Of a stretch of 64,000 bases of DNA, positions 9,497 through 18,054 are shown in pieces. The stretch spans positions 123,466-187,465 of the forward strand of contig JADJSZ010000002.1 of NCBI GenBank assembly GCA_016711405.1, given 5' to 3'. The number at the start of each line of letters is the position of its first letter. The stretch's first letter is position 1. Under the pieces are notes generated by a model. It was given only the letters and a program-made list of their open reading frames with translations. It ran no database searches and had not been told where the DNA came from. The stretch comes from Candidatus Hadersleviella danica. Its GTDB lineage: Bacteria; Chloroflexota; Anaerolineae; Promineifilales; Promineifilaceae. A program made the translations under genes and the position numbers.

Positions 9497-10372
9497 GTGA
9501 GTGAAGTAAAAAAGCAAATCCTCATTGTTGAAGACGATACAGACCTCGTGGACATGCTCAGTGCCTATTTCCGGGTGCAAGGGTATGAAGTGCGTACCGC
9601 CTCTTGGGGCGAAGATGCCGTGCGAAGCGCCGTAGACAAACCACCTGATTTGGCTCTGTTAGACATCCGCCTGCCCGATATTGACGGCTTTGAGGTGTGC
9701 CGGCGTTTGCGCCAAGTGCGCCGCACCCAAAATTTGCCCGTCATTTTCCTAACCGAAAAGCGGGAGCGGCACGACAGGCTCTCGGGTTTAGAATTGGGAG
9801 CCGTGGATTACATTACCAAACCCTTTGATGTACAAGAGTTGCGCTTACGGGTGCGAAATGTCCTCCGCCGCGCCAGTTTTCAGACAATGGTCAACCCCAT
9901 CACAGGCTTGCCCGAGGGGCCATTGGTCATGGAAAAGCTGGAGACGATGTTGCACCAACCCAATTGGGGTGTCGTCCTAGCGGGTGTGCGCAATCTCAGC
10001 CCGTTCCGCGACAAATATGGCTTTGTCGCTTCTGATGATGTGGCGCGGGCGGTCAGTTTGATGTTGGTGAAAACGTTGCAAGAGCAACAAAACGGCGAAC
10101 CCGACTCCGATTTTATCGGGCATGTGGATTCGGCCGATTTTGTGATTATTACCACGGCCGACAAAGCCTCCCGCCTCGCCCGCAAGTGCGAAATGCGCCT
10201 CGAACCATCCCTGCCCTACTTTTACCCCGCTGTAGACCGCGAAGGCGTGACCCAAAAACCAAGCAGTGAACGGCTGGCCGTGAACGTCACCAGCCTCTCG
10301 GCCGATAGTGGCCCAGTGCGGAGCTTAGACGAGCTACGCCGCGCCTTGGCCACCGCCACAGCGATGGTATAA
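9497..10372 (+). CDS. response regulator: REC domain plus degenerate GGDEF-like domain
   Basis: The GTG start is fixed by GAGGAAGG at 9483-9490. Residues 1-125 form a complete receiver domain: acidic pair in VEDD, phospho-acceptor D56 in LLDIRLP, T86 and K108. Residues 133-290 have the outline of a GGDEF domain (NPITGLPEG corresponds to the usual DPLTGLxNR), but the active-site motif is replaced by GHVDSADF near 208-215, so cyclic-di-GMP synthesis is very unlikely. It is probably a phosphorylation-controlled protein-interaction or nucleotide-sensing module. No kinase is adjacent; the nearest histidine kinase is at 40899-43133. Confidence 0.88.
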   Translation: MSEVKKQILIVEDDTDLVDMLSAYFRVQGYEVRTASWGEDAVRSAVDKPPDLALLDIRLPDIDGFEVCRRLRQVRRTQNLPVIFLTEKRERHDRLSGLELGAVDYITKPFDVQELRLRVRNVLRRASFQTMVNPITGLPEGPLVMEKLETMLHQPNWGVVLAGVRNLSPFRDKYGFVASDDVARAVSLMLVKTLQEQQNGEPDSDFIGHVDSADFVIITTADKASRLARKCEMRLEPSLPYFYPAVDREGVTQKPSSERLAVNVTSLSADSGPVRSLDELRRALATATAMV

Positions 10373-10400
10373 AAAGCGAGAGGAAGGAGTTCTGAAATAA

Positions 10401-10436
10401 AAAAGCCCCGTGCTAACCAGCACGGGGCTTTTTTTG
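10401..10436 (+). terminator. rho-independent terminator
   Basis: An 11-bp perfect stem (AGCCCCGTGCT with complement) and a 4-nt loop at 10404-10429 are followed by a T run to 10435, with A residues before the stem. It terminates the response regulator and would also work for leftward transcription. Confidence 0.9.
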
Positions 10437-10457
10437 TCGCCAAGGGCACAAAGGGTT

Positions 10458-10565
<108 letters not shown>

Positions 10566-10581
10566 TGACCTTTTTTGATCC

Positions 10582-11769
10582 TTAGCGGAATAGTTCGCGC
10601 ACAATGATATTGCGCTGGATTTGGCTGGTGCCTTCGTAGATTTGGTAAATCTTAATGTCGCGCATCAGCTTTTCAACAGGGTATTCGGACATGTAGCCAT
10701 AGCCACCGAACACTTGCACGGCGTCGGTCGTTACTTTCATGGCCATATCGGCCGCTTTGGCCTTGGCAAAGGCGGCGGCCGTGGTATTGCGCGAGCCGCT
10801 ATCCACCGACCACGCCGCTTTCCACATCAGCATCCGCGCCGCTTCCACTTCAATGGCCATATCGGCCATCATGTGACCAATCGCTTGGTGTTGCCAGATG
10901 GGCATCCCCATTGTGGTGCGCTCTTTGGCGTATTTGATGGCCTCATCAAGGGCGCGTTGCGCCACCCCAACAGCCCCAGCGGCCACCGACGGCCGACTGT
11001 AGTCAAACACCTTCATGGCGTTGATGAAACCCGAGCCTTCCTCGCCCAGTCGGTTGGCCACGGGCACGCGCACGTTGTCGAAAATGACCTCGGCCGTGTC
11101 GGAAGCGTGTTGGCCCATCTTGTTAAATGGCTTGCCCACGCTCACGCCTTCCCACTCGCGCTCCACCACAAAAAAGGTCATGCCGCCATAACGCCGCTTG
11201 CGGTCGTCGCGCACATCGGGGTTGGTGTAGGCCAACACGGTGTAGAAGTTGGCGTTGGTGGCGCCTGTGATGAAGGTTTTGCCGCCGTTGAGGATGTAGT
11301 GGTCGCCGTCGCGCACGGCCGTTGTCTTAATCCCCGCCACATCGGACCCCGCTTCGGGTTCGGTGACGCAATAAGCGCAGAGGGAGCCATTGGCCATACG
11401 GCCGCCATATTCTGATTTTTGCTCCTCACTGCCGCCCACCAAAATGGGCAACATCCCCAAGCTGTTCACCCCAATGGCGGTGCTAATGCCCGAACAGCCC
11501 CACGCCAACTCCTCACTCACCAAGCATTCGTCGAACATGCTCAGGCCGAGGCCGCCATATTTTTCGGGGGTGTTCATCGTGGTCAGCCCCAACTCTTGCG
11601 CCTTCTTGATGACAGGCCAAGGGTATTCGTGGGTGCGGTCATAATGCTCCGCAACAGGAGCAATTTCGTTGCGAGCAAAATCACGCGCCAATTGCTGAAT
11701 CATCTTTTGCTCTTCGGTGAGGGCGAAACCGACCCCAACCATGCCAGAGGTTTGTGTGCCATGTGCCAT
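10582..11769 (-). CDS. acyl-CoA dehydrogenase
   Basis: This 395-aa flavoprotein is of standard length. The family signatures are CVTEPEAGSDVAGI near residue 135 and the C-terminal block VFGGYGYMSEYPVEKLMRD followed by KIYQIYEGTSQIQRNII; the Glu of YEGTSQ is the catalytic base. FAD-dependent alpha,beta-dehydrogenation of an acyl-CoA, probably short- or medium-chain, is expected. A well-spaced AAAGGAG precedes the ATG. It stands alone, with no thiolase or electron-transfer flavoprotein gene nearby. Confidence 0.95.
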   Translation of the reverse strand: MAHGTQTSGMVGVGFALTEEQKMIQQLARDFARNEIAPVAEHYDRTHEYPWPVIKKAQELGLTTMNTPEKYGGLGLSMFDECLVSEELAWGCSGISTAIGVNSLGMLPILVGGSEEQKSEYGGRMANGSLCAYCVTEPEAGSDVAGIKTTAVRDGDHYILNGGKTFITGATNANFYTVLAYTNPDVRDDRKRRYGGMTFFVVEREWEGVSVGKPFNKMGQHASDTAEVIFDNVRVPVANRLGEEGSGFINAMKVFDYSRPSVAAGAVGVAQRALDEAIKYAKERTTMGMPIWQHQAIGHMMADMAIEVEAARMLMWKAAWSVDSGSRNTTAAAFAKAKAADMAMKVTTDAVQVFGGYGYMSEYPVEKLMRDIKIYQIYEGTSQIQRNIIVRELFR

Positions 11770-11785
11770 GTCTTTGTCTCCTTTT

Positions 11786-11880
11786 GAGTAGTGGTTAGTG
11801 AGTAGTGTTCAGTGAGTAGTGAATAGTGAATAGTGGGTAGTTGTGTCATTTTCTAGCCACTAGCCACTAACCACTTACTA
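11786..11880. repeat. heptad-repeat hairpin (GTAGTGA / CCACTAA units)
   Basis: About eight AGTAGTG-like units (11786-11840) face a shorter inverted arm of CACTAGC/CACTAAC units (11856-11877) across a T-rich loop. It occupies most of the gap between two minus-strand genes. The acyl-CoA dehydrogenase start keeps its own Shine-Dalgarno because the array begins just beyond it. Confidence 0.75.
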
Positions 11881-11945
11881 AGCGATTAGCTAAAAAATAC
11901 ATTATAAAAACTGGCGCGGCAGCGCCATTCGAGAAACAGAGAAAT

Positions 11946-12482
11946 TTATGCTTTGGCGATTGGCTCTTCGCCGTTTTCGGGGCGCACCCCTTGTTGTTCC
12001 GCTTTGACGAGGTCAATGGTCATTACGCCATCTTCGTGGCCGTTGTCTATGACCACCTCACGGCCGATGGCGCGGTTTTGGGCGATGGGGCCTTCTACCG
12101 TCACTTTGGCAAGGCTGAAGCCCGTGATGCGCCCTTCGGTGTCTAAAATGACATCGCCCAGAACGGCCAGTTTGGTGCCGCCGGGGGTGTCTATGCCCCG
12201 CCCTTCCAAATCGGCCAAACGCAACCAGTCGGTAATATCCACAGCTTTGCTGTCGGTAACGGCTTCGCTGTCGCGCACCAGAATGGCATCTACGCCAAAG
12301 ACGACGACTTGCTCACGGGAGATGAGGTTGTCTTTGCGGCGGATAATGCCTTCACGGCCGAGGTGCAACCCTGTCATCCAGTACAAATTGCGGTCAAGGT
12401 AAATATCTTTGACTTTGCCGATGTGACGGCCGTCGCTGATGGTGTAAATGGGTTTGCCGATAAGGTCTTTGCCAAGGCGCAT
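11946..12482 (-). CDS. PRC-barrel domain protein
   Basis: This 178-aa soluble protein has two PRC-barrel-like beta domains. The first starts at GKDLIGKPIYTISDGRHIGKVK (residues 4-70) and the second is around KLAVLGDVILDTEGRITGF (residues 100-150). PRC-barrels occur in ribosome-maturation and photosynthetic reaction-centre proteins and in many stand-alone bacterial proteins of unknown role. Nothing in the neighbourhood refines the function. Confidence 0.8.
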   Translation of the reverse strand: MRLGKDLIGKPIYTISDGRHIGKVKDIYLDRNLYWMTGLHLGREGIIRRKDNLISREQVVVFGVDAILVRDSEAVTDSKAVDITDWLRLADLEGRGIDTPGGTKLAVLGDVILDTEGRITGFSLAKVTVEGPIAQNRAIGREVVIDNGHEDGVMTIDLVKAEQQGVRPENGEEPIAKA

Positions 12483-12530
12483 GGTGCTACTCCAAAATGG
12501 TGATGTATGGCCACATTATAAGGGAGAACG

Positions 12531-12568
12531 GGAAAAGTAAGAAGTGAAAAGTAAAAAATGAAGGTGAA
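12531..12568. repeat. short purine-rich heptad repeat (AAAAGTGA-like)
   Basis: Degenerate GGAAAAGTAAGAAGTG-type units lie between the PRC-barrel gene and the stop of the large membrane protein. It is the same unit family as at 3755 and 13846. Confidence 0.5.
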
Positions 12569-12578
12569 CAGGCGTGTT

Positions 12579-15500
12579 TTATGGCTCTATTTGGGCGGTT
12601 CCTAGTCGCTCGCCTGTGGCGGGGTCATATAGCCCTACCATGAGGGTGTAGGGTTCTGGCAAATCGGCTGGGACGGGGATGGTGTGCAAATCGGTGATGA
12701 TTTCCGAGGGGAGCCAACCTGTGGTGGCGCGTGACCAATTGGCTGGCTCGCCATCTGCTTGAGCCACGGGACGGCCGTCGCCCTCTTTGGCCAGCAAATG
12801 CACAAAAACGTGATAACTTGTCTCGGTTTTGGCTTCCGCCCGCCAAATGAGTTCGACCTGCAACGTGTCGTTTTGGGTGGTCAGGTTTGCCCCCAGAAGG
12901 GTCGCGACTGTTCCCATCGGTGTATCCAAGGGGTAGGCCATATCCGGGGGGGCAAATTGCCGTTCGGGAGCAGTGATGGTGATTGTTTCCAGCCCCACGG
13001 TTTGGTCGCCCACGGCCGCTTCCCACTGATAAACCCCTGTGGGCAGGTGGGCGGGCAAGCGCAAAAGCGTTTCGGAACGCCAACGAGACCCTGTTTGCCA
13101 TTGGGAGAGCGGCAGGGTTGCGATGGGGCGTTCGGCTTGCCACCAACTCACCCCAGCCTCATCGCGCAGGTGCAGGGAGAATGTTTCGGCCGTGGGCTGA
13201 CCCTCCCCCACCTCCCACAGCAAAGTGACGCGAAGTGGGTCGCCGGGGCGAGCGGTGGCACGGTCTAATTTGCTTCCCAACAAGTGGGGGTTGGTGGTGG
13301 TGTGGCGGGGGGTTAGGGCGGGTTCTAGCGGCCGTGCGCCTTGGCTGGCTTTGGTGATGGTGACAGTGGCGATGGTGTGGCTGGCCACCGTTTGCCCCGT
13401 ATCCTTGCGCACGAGGCCCACCAGCAAGGTGTATGTTTGGGGTGGTGCGCCATCCAAAAAGCGGATGAAGTAAGGATCCATGCGATAGCCATCGAGTGGC
13501 CACGGGTCGTCGCCCGCCACAAACCGCCAATCGGACGGCCGTGCCGTCTCTGGTTCGCTCCACAGCAACCCATTGGCATCGAGCAGTTGCAAGCCAATGG
13601 CATAATCAAGGCCAATCGGCCGTTGTGGTTGCCAGAACAGTGTCACCAGCAAGGGGTCATCGGCCGCTAATTCCGTGGCCGAAAGCGTGTAACTGAGCAA
13701 GCGCAACTCCCCCGCAAAATCAATGGGCGTGATGGCTGGCTGGCCGAGAACACCCTCGGCCAACAACGTCGGGCGGCGCAAGGGTGTATCTACCAAAGTG
13801 ATGAGGAGCCAGAGGAGAATAACGACAGCAGGGGGGAGGAGGTGGTAAAAGTGAAAGGTGAAAGGTGAAAAGTGAGAGGGCGCTGGTTTGGGTTCGGCCT
13901 TTGCTGGTAATTGAGACCAAAGGAGAACGGCCACGGCCGCGAGGAAGGCCACTCCGCTGATAACCGTGCCAAGGCGGCGCACGGCCGTCGCCCCAAACCA
14001 GAGGTGCAATTCATGCTCCCCCGTGGGTACGGCCAGCGTGATGAGTCCGTGGGGGGTGCTGGGTGTCAGGGGAAGGGAACTGCCGTTCAGCGTGGCTTGC
14101 CAGCCGGGAAAATAAAATTGATTGTAGGTGAGGGTGACGGGCTGACTGACTTGCAGGGTGTAATAGGCATCGGTGGGGTTGTCCACAAGGCGCACGGCCG
14201 TGACTCCCTCCGCAGATTGAAGCCTATCAGGGTTGCCTGTGGCGATAAGTGCGTCGCGCTGGGCGGCCGTGTCGGGCAATTCAGTGACCGCGATGGGCAA
14301 AAACTCGCCCAAGGTGGTTGTGCCAATAAAGAGCGGGGGGACTTCCGCCCGGCTGACACTTTCTTGGGTAATTTGTTCGGCCACGGGTTCGCGGGGTGGG
14401 TAAAGCCACGGGAGGATGGCGAGCAGGAGTGTGGCCGCGAAGAGGAGGGGCAGGAGCTTGGCCACTTTCCCTTCTTGATGAGGTGGCCAAACCAAGGCAA
14501 TTAAGGCGGCCGTGGCAAGGCTGGTCATGCCCAACATGCGCCACGGATAAAGGGTGAGGTGCAGGAGGGGCAGATTGGCCCACAACCAGCGCGAAAGAGG
14601 GGTGGCAAAGAAGAGGGTGGTGAGCAGGACGGCCGTCCATACCCCTATTTGGCGACGGTTAGCGGCCGAAAAGGTGCGCCACCCCATCACCCCCAGCAGA
14701 ACGACCCATGCCAGAGCGATGAGGGGCAACGGCCGTACCACAGGCGGGTTAATGAGCGCTGGGTCCGCCGGAAAGGCTGGCCAAGCCACCAAGTCGCCCA
14801 GCGACAAAAAGTTTTGCTCATAGGTATACCCTTGGCTGATGCTTAAATTGGCACGGGTGGCAGGTTGCTCGACCAGCGCGGGGAGGGCAAAGAAAGCGAC
14901 CAGCAAGCCACCCCAGAGAAGGGCAAGGAATTGCGTGACAAGTGCTGAGTGCTGAGTGCTGAGTGCTCCCCTGCTCCCCTGCTGGGTAATGCTCCCCTGC
15001 TCCCCCCTTGACCCTAGCACCAACCACACCCCTAGTGGGATGGTGAGTTGGAAAAGAAACGCATAGTGGCTGAGAAAGGTGGCGGCGAAGAGCAGCGAGA
15101 CCACGGCCGCCCGCCGCCACGCCCATCCCCCTTGCCCGACCCGCATCAGCCCCAGCACCAGCCACGGCAACAAGGCGAGGGCTTGCAATTCGGGCGGCGC
15201 ACCGCGTACATGGGCATCATACAGGAGATAGGGGGAGTAGATGTAAGCCGAAGCGGCGGCGTAACCCGCCAGAACACGGCCGTGGCTCAATTCCCGCCCC
15301 AATAAATAGGCCCCACCAGCCGCAACGAATAAATGGATTCCCACGCCAAGGCGATAGGCATTGGTCACCTAAACCGAGTTTGTGGATGGCATAGATGAGG
15401 AGATGGCTCAGGCTGGGGAAAAAGTTAAAAACGGGGTAGCCATAGCCATGCACGAGTTCGGCCGACCAGCGTGTATAAACTCCCGCCCCATTCAAGAGCT

Positions 15501-15631
15501 TGCCCAAGGGCAAAGGTGCGGTGCAGGTGGGGAAATAGGTCGTTGGTGCGGGGCACACCTGCCCCAAAATAGGGGGAGGCGGCTGGAATAACCAGCAAAA
15601 GCAGAGCGGCAACAACGAGAAAACGGCGCAT
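12579..15631 (-). CDS. large polytopic membrane protein (YfhO/6-pyruvoyl-synthase-related type), frameshifted near the N-terminus
   Basis: The frame from 15368 down gives 929 aa: about ten hydrophobic segments in the first half and two or three beta-rich extracytoplasmic domains in the second half. Two single-base breaks separate the true N-terminus: the frame beginning at 15631 (MRRFLVVAALLLLV) ends near 15485, and a second frame carrying VHGYGYPVFNFFPSLSH ends near 15366. Joined, they give a continuous N-terminus of the kind found in YfhO-like or glycosyltransferase-like membrane proteins of Chloroflexota; a role in envelope polysaccharide assembly is inference. Two heptad arrays lie inside the coding frame (13846-13880 and 14939-15006), adding SHFSPFTFHF and the Ser/Gln-rich GALSTQHSAL. 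Confidence 0.75.
13846..13880. repeat. heptad array inside a coding region (AAAGGTG units)
   Basis: Four to five 7-bp units of the type GTGAAAG/GTGAAAA lie within the membrane-protein gene, in frame, at a hydrophilic linker. The array adds a repeat-encoded peptide without a stop codon. Confidence 0.7.
14939..15006. repeat. double repeat array inside a coding region (AGTGCTG and CTGCTCCC units)
   Basis: Four AGTGCTG units are followed by 8-bp CTGCTCCC units, all within the open frame of the membrane protein. The encoded Ser/Gln/Gly-rich stretch sits between hydrophobic segments and has no counterpart in the rest of the protein. Confidence 0.75.
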
Positions 15632-15649
15632 TCACAGTTGAGTGAAAAT

Positions 15650-15689
15650 AAAAAAGTCATCAAGGCTGAATAACAGACCTTGATGACTT
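15650..15689 (-). terminator. rho-independent terminator of proS
   Basis: AAGTCATCAAGG (15654-15665) pairs with CCTTGATGACTT (15678-15689) as a 12-bp perfect stem, followed on the minus strand by a T run. It lies 18 bp beyond the proS stop. Confidence 0.9.
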
Positions 15690-15707
15690 GGAATAGATGA
15701 CGAATGG

Positions 15708-17441
15708 TTAAGCTTTGAGGGTGGTTACTAAATCGCCAACGGGCACAAGCGTCGCCTCCGACTCATGGCGCCGCTTGAGTTCCACGCCGCCGTTCTCGAG
15801 GCTTTTTTGCCCCACGGCCACGCGCACGGGAATGCCAATCAGGTCGGCATCTTTGAGTTTGACACCGGGGCTGGACGGCCGGTCGTCGTAGAGGACGGTG
15901 AAACCAGCGGCCGTGAGGTCGCGGTAGAGTTGTTCGGCCGTGTCCACTGGTTCTGCCCCTTTGCCAAGGTGCATCAGATGCACATCATAAGGAGCCACGC
16001 TGGCGGGCCAGATGATGCCATCTTTGTCGTGGTGCATCTCCACAATAATGGCCATCAGCCGATCCAAGCCGATGCCGTAAGACCCCATGTAGACTAGTTG
16101 GGGCTTGCCATTTTCGCCGAGGGCGGTGGTGTTGGTCGGTTCGCTGTAGCGCAAGCCGAGCTTAAAGCAGTGCCCCGCCTCGATGGCTTTGCGAGCCACG
16201 AGTTGCCCTTTGCGGCAGACCCCGCAGGTGTGGCCTGTGGCCGCTTCGGCAATATCGGCCAGTTTGGAAATGGCAAAATCGCGGGGATAGTTGGCCCCTG
16301 TGTAGTGATAACCCGCTTCGTTGGCTCCAAAAACGTAGTCGCCGCCGTTTTCCAGCGAGCTATCAGCCACGACGAGGATGCCTTGGGCTGTTAAATCGGC
16401 CGCGACAGTTAACCCGATGGGCGAGGCGTAGCCGGGCACTGTGCCAGCGGCCGTGATTTCTTCTTCGGTGGCGGGGCGCAAATCCACCCCGCCGAGGGCG
16501 TTGCCTAGTTTGGTTTCATTCACATCCAAATCGCCGCGCACAACGACGAAGACGAAACGACCCTCTTTTTCGCCTTTGCCCACAGGCGTGGCCCAATACA
16601 GCACCGCCTTGAGCGTTTGGGTGGTGGGCACGCCGACAAAGTTGGCCACATCGGCGATGGTTTTGCAGTTGGGGGTTTCCAACTTGGTGAGGGGGTCGGC
16701 CGTGGTTGGCTTTTCGCCGTGGCGCACAAAAACGGCCGCTTCGACATTGGCCGAATAGCCACAGGTGTCGCACTGGATGAACAAATCTTCGCCTTGCTCG
16801 TGGGCTATCACAAATTCGTGGGAGGATTTGCCCCCATTGCGCCTACATCGGCACTGACGGCGATGACTTCGATGCCGCACCCGGTTGAAGATGTTGTGGT
16901 AGGCCTGCACCATGCTGGGGTAGAACTCGTCGAGGCTTTTCTCGGAGATGTGCATACTGTAGGCATCTTTCATGATGAATTCGCGCAGGCGCAACATGCC
17001 CCCACGCGGCCGTGCCTCATCCCTAAATTTTTTGCTGATGTGGTAGATGAGTTGGGGCAAGTCGCGATAACTTTCAACTTCGCGGCCTGTCAAATCTACC
17101 ACCACCTCTTCATGGGTGGGTGACATGCCATATTCGCGGCTGCCACCCGCTTGGATCCGCATCATAATGCTCTTCATCTCTTCCCAGCGGCCTGTGACAT
17201 CCCAAATGGCTTTGGGGTGTAGGTTGGGCATGAGCATCTCTTGGCCACCCAATGCGTCCATCTCCTCTTCCATGATGCGTTGGATGTTGCGGAGGACGCG
17301 GTAGCCGAAGGGCATGTAGGTGTAGATACCAGCTCCGAGCGGCCGTACAAAGTTGCCGCGAATGAGCAATTGGTGGCTGGCCAGTTCTGCCTCGGCGGGT
17401 GCTTCGCGCAGGGTTTTTCCAAATGTTTGTGATAAACGCAT
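15708..17441 (-). CDS. proS: prolyl-tRNA synthetase, with a short internal frame error
   Basis: This 577-aa class II aminoacyl-tRNA synthetase charges tRNA-Pro. The bacterial-type features are visible: the RGNFVRPLGAGIYTYMPFG N-terminus, class II motif 2 in FRDEARPRGGMLRLREF, the inserted YbaK-like editing domain (about residues 230-390) and GSYGIGLDRLMA as motif 3. Between about 16830 and 16882 the frame is displaced and then restored, turning the expected NRCGIEVIAVSADVGAMGGKS into an Arg/His-rich string. One extra base near 16880 and one missing base in the C-run at 16831-16835 would explain it, so this is probably a sequencing error in an essential gene. Confidence 0.96.
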   Translation of the reverse strand: MRLSQTFGKTLREAPAEAELASHQLLIRGNFVRPLGAGIYTYMPFGYRVLRNIQRIMEEEMDALGGQEMLMPNLHPKAIWDVTGRWEEMKSIMMRIQAGGSREYGMSPTHEEVVVDLTGREVESYRDLPQLIYHISKKFRDEARPRGGMLRLREFIMKDAYSMHISEKSLDEFYPSMVQAYHNIFNRVRHRSHRRQCRCRRNGGKSSHEFVIAHEQGEDLFIQCDTCGYSANVEAAVFVRHGEKPTTADPLTKLETPNCKTIADVANFVGVPTTQTLKAVLYWATPVGKGEKEGRFVFVVVRGDLDVNETKLGNALGGVDLRPATEEEITAAGTVPGYASPIGLTVAADLTAQGILVVADSSLENGGDYVFGANEAGYHYTGANYPRDFAISKLADIAEAATGHTCGVCRKGQLVARKAIEAGHCFKLGLRYSEPTNTTALGENGKPQLVYMGSYGIGLDRLMAIIVEMHHDKDGIIWPASVAPYDVHLMHLGKGAEPVDTAEQLYRDLTAAGFTVLYDDRPSSPGVKLKDADLIGIPVRVAVGQKSLENGGVELKRRHESEATLVPVGDLVTTLKA

Positions 17442-17456
17442 GAGGTTGGGGGGGAG

Positions 17457-17537
17457 TATTCGTTATTGGGTTATTTGGTTATTTGTTATTGAGTTATTCG
17501 TTATTGGGGAGTACCATAACCAGCAACCAGTAATCAC
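17457..17537. repeat. heptad-repeat hairpin (GTTATTNG units)
   Basis: About seven units of GTTATTC/GTTATTT/GTTATTG are followed by a shorter inverted arm (CCATAACCAGCAACCAGTAATC). It lies directly upstream of the proS start on the minus strand. Confidence 0.7.
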
Positions 17538-17659
17538 TTAAGTCAGGTGAAAAAGTATAACAGTCTGGCAAAAGGCCGTCAAAAGGGGCTGACCTCTGGT
17601 GAAATTCGGCCGAGGTTAAGGGAGTTAGAGGCTGTTTGGTTAAATGTTGGGCTAGGTAC

Positions 17660-17688
17660 TTGCACCTACTCGAGTAATCGTTTAACAT
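17660..17688 (+). promoter_or_regulatory. candidate sigma-70 promoter of the 65-aa gene
   Basis: TTGCAC (17660-17665), a 17-bp spacer and TAACAT (17683-17688) stand about 85 bp before the ATG. The hexamers match consensus at four positions each, so the call is tentative. Confidence 0.4.
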
Positions 17689-17773
17689 AACGGCAGAATG
17701 ATATTCTAAAAGCCGCTTGCGGCGTGTCAGTGGGTTTCCTACTATCACTTAATTCTTATAAGGAAGGTAAATA

Positions 17774-17971
17774 ATGGCTTACACTTACACCAACTCGAAG
17801 GGCACGACTTACGTGTTGCACAATCGTCAAACAACACTCAAGAACGGCCGTACCCAGACCATCTATTTTTTCGCTAAAGAAGCGAAAGATGGTGCGCTAG
17901 ATGCCGTACCCGCTGGCTACCAAGTTGTGGAGAGCCGCAATGGCTTGCCCGTCTTGAAGAAAGCGGAGTAA
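17774..17971 (+). CDS. small conserved-type hypothetical protein, 65 aa
   Basis: AAGGAAGG at 17760-17767 stands well placed before the ATG, and a terminator follows, so this looks like a real monocistronic gene. The product is soluble and mixed alpha/beta, with NSKGTTYVLHNR and GRTQTIYFFAK strands and an AVPAGYQVVES turn. I do not recognise a named family. Its strong ribosome site contrasts with most neighbours and suggests high expression. Confidence 0.75.
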   Translation: MAYTYTNSKGTTYVLHNRQTTLKNGRTQTIYFFAKEAKDGALDAVPAGYQVVESRNGLPVLKKAE

Positions 17972-17994
17972 TTCGCACAAACCTGTGGTTTATC

Positions 17995-18028
17995 AAAAAA
18001 GCCTCGGCCAAACGGCCGAGGCTTTTTA
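17995..18028 (+). terminator. rho-independent terminator
   Basis: AGCCTCGGCC and its complement form a 10-bp stem with loop AAAC at 18000-18023, flanked by an A run and a T run, so it can act in both directions. Its right arm contains the abundant CGGCCG motif. Confidence 0.9.
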
Positions 18029-18054
18029 ATTTTTAATGGTGAATTGTTAATGCG

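Larger units (their letters stand above)
17442..17773. other. gap between divergent genes: array plus promoter
   Basis: No gene is supported in this stretch between proS and the 65-aa gene. It holds a heptad hairpin near the proS start (17457-17537) and a candidate promoter for the small gene (17660-17688). Confidence 0.5.
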
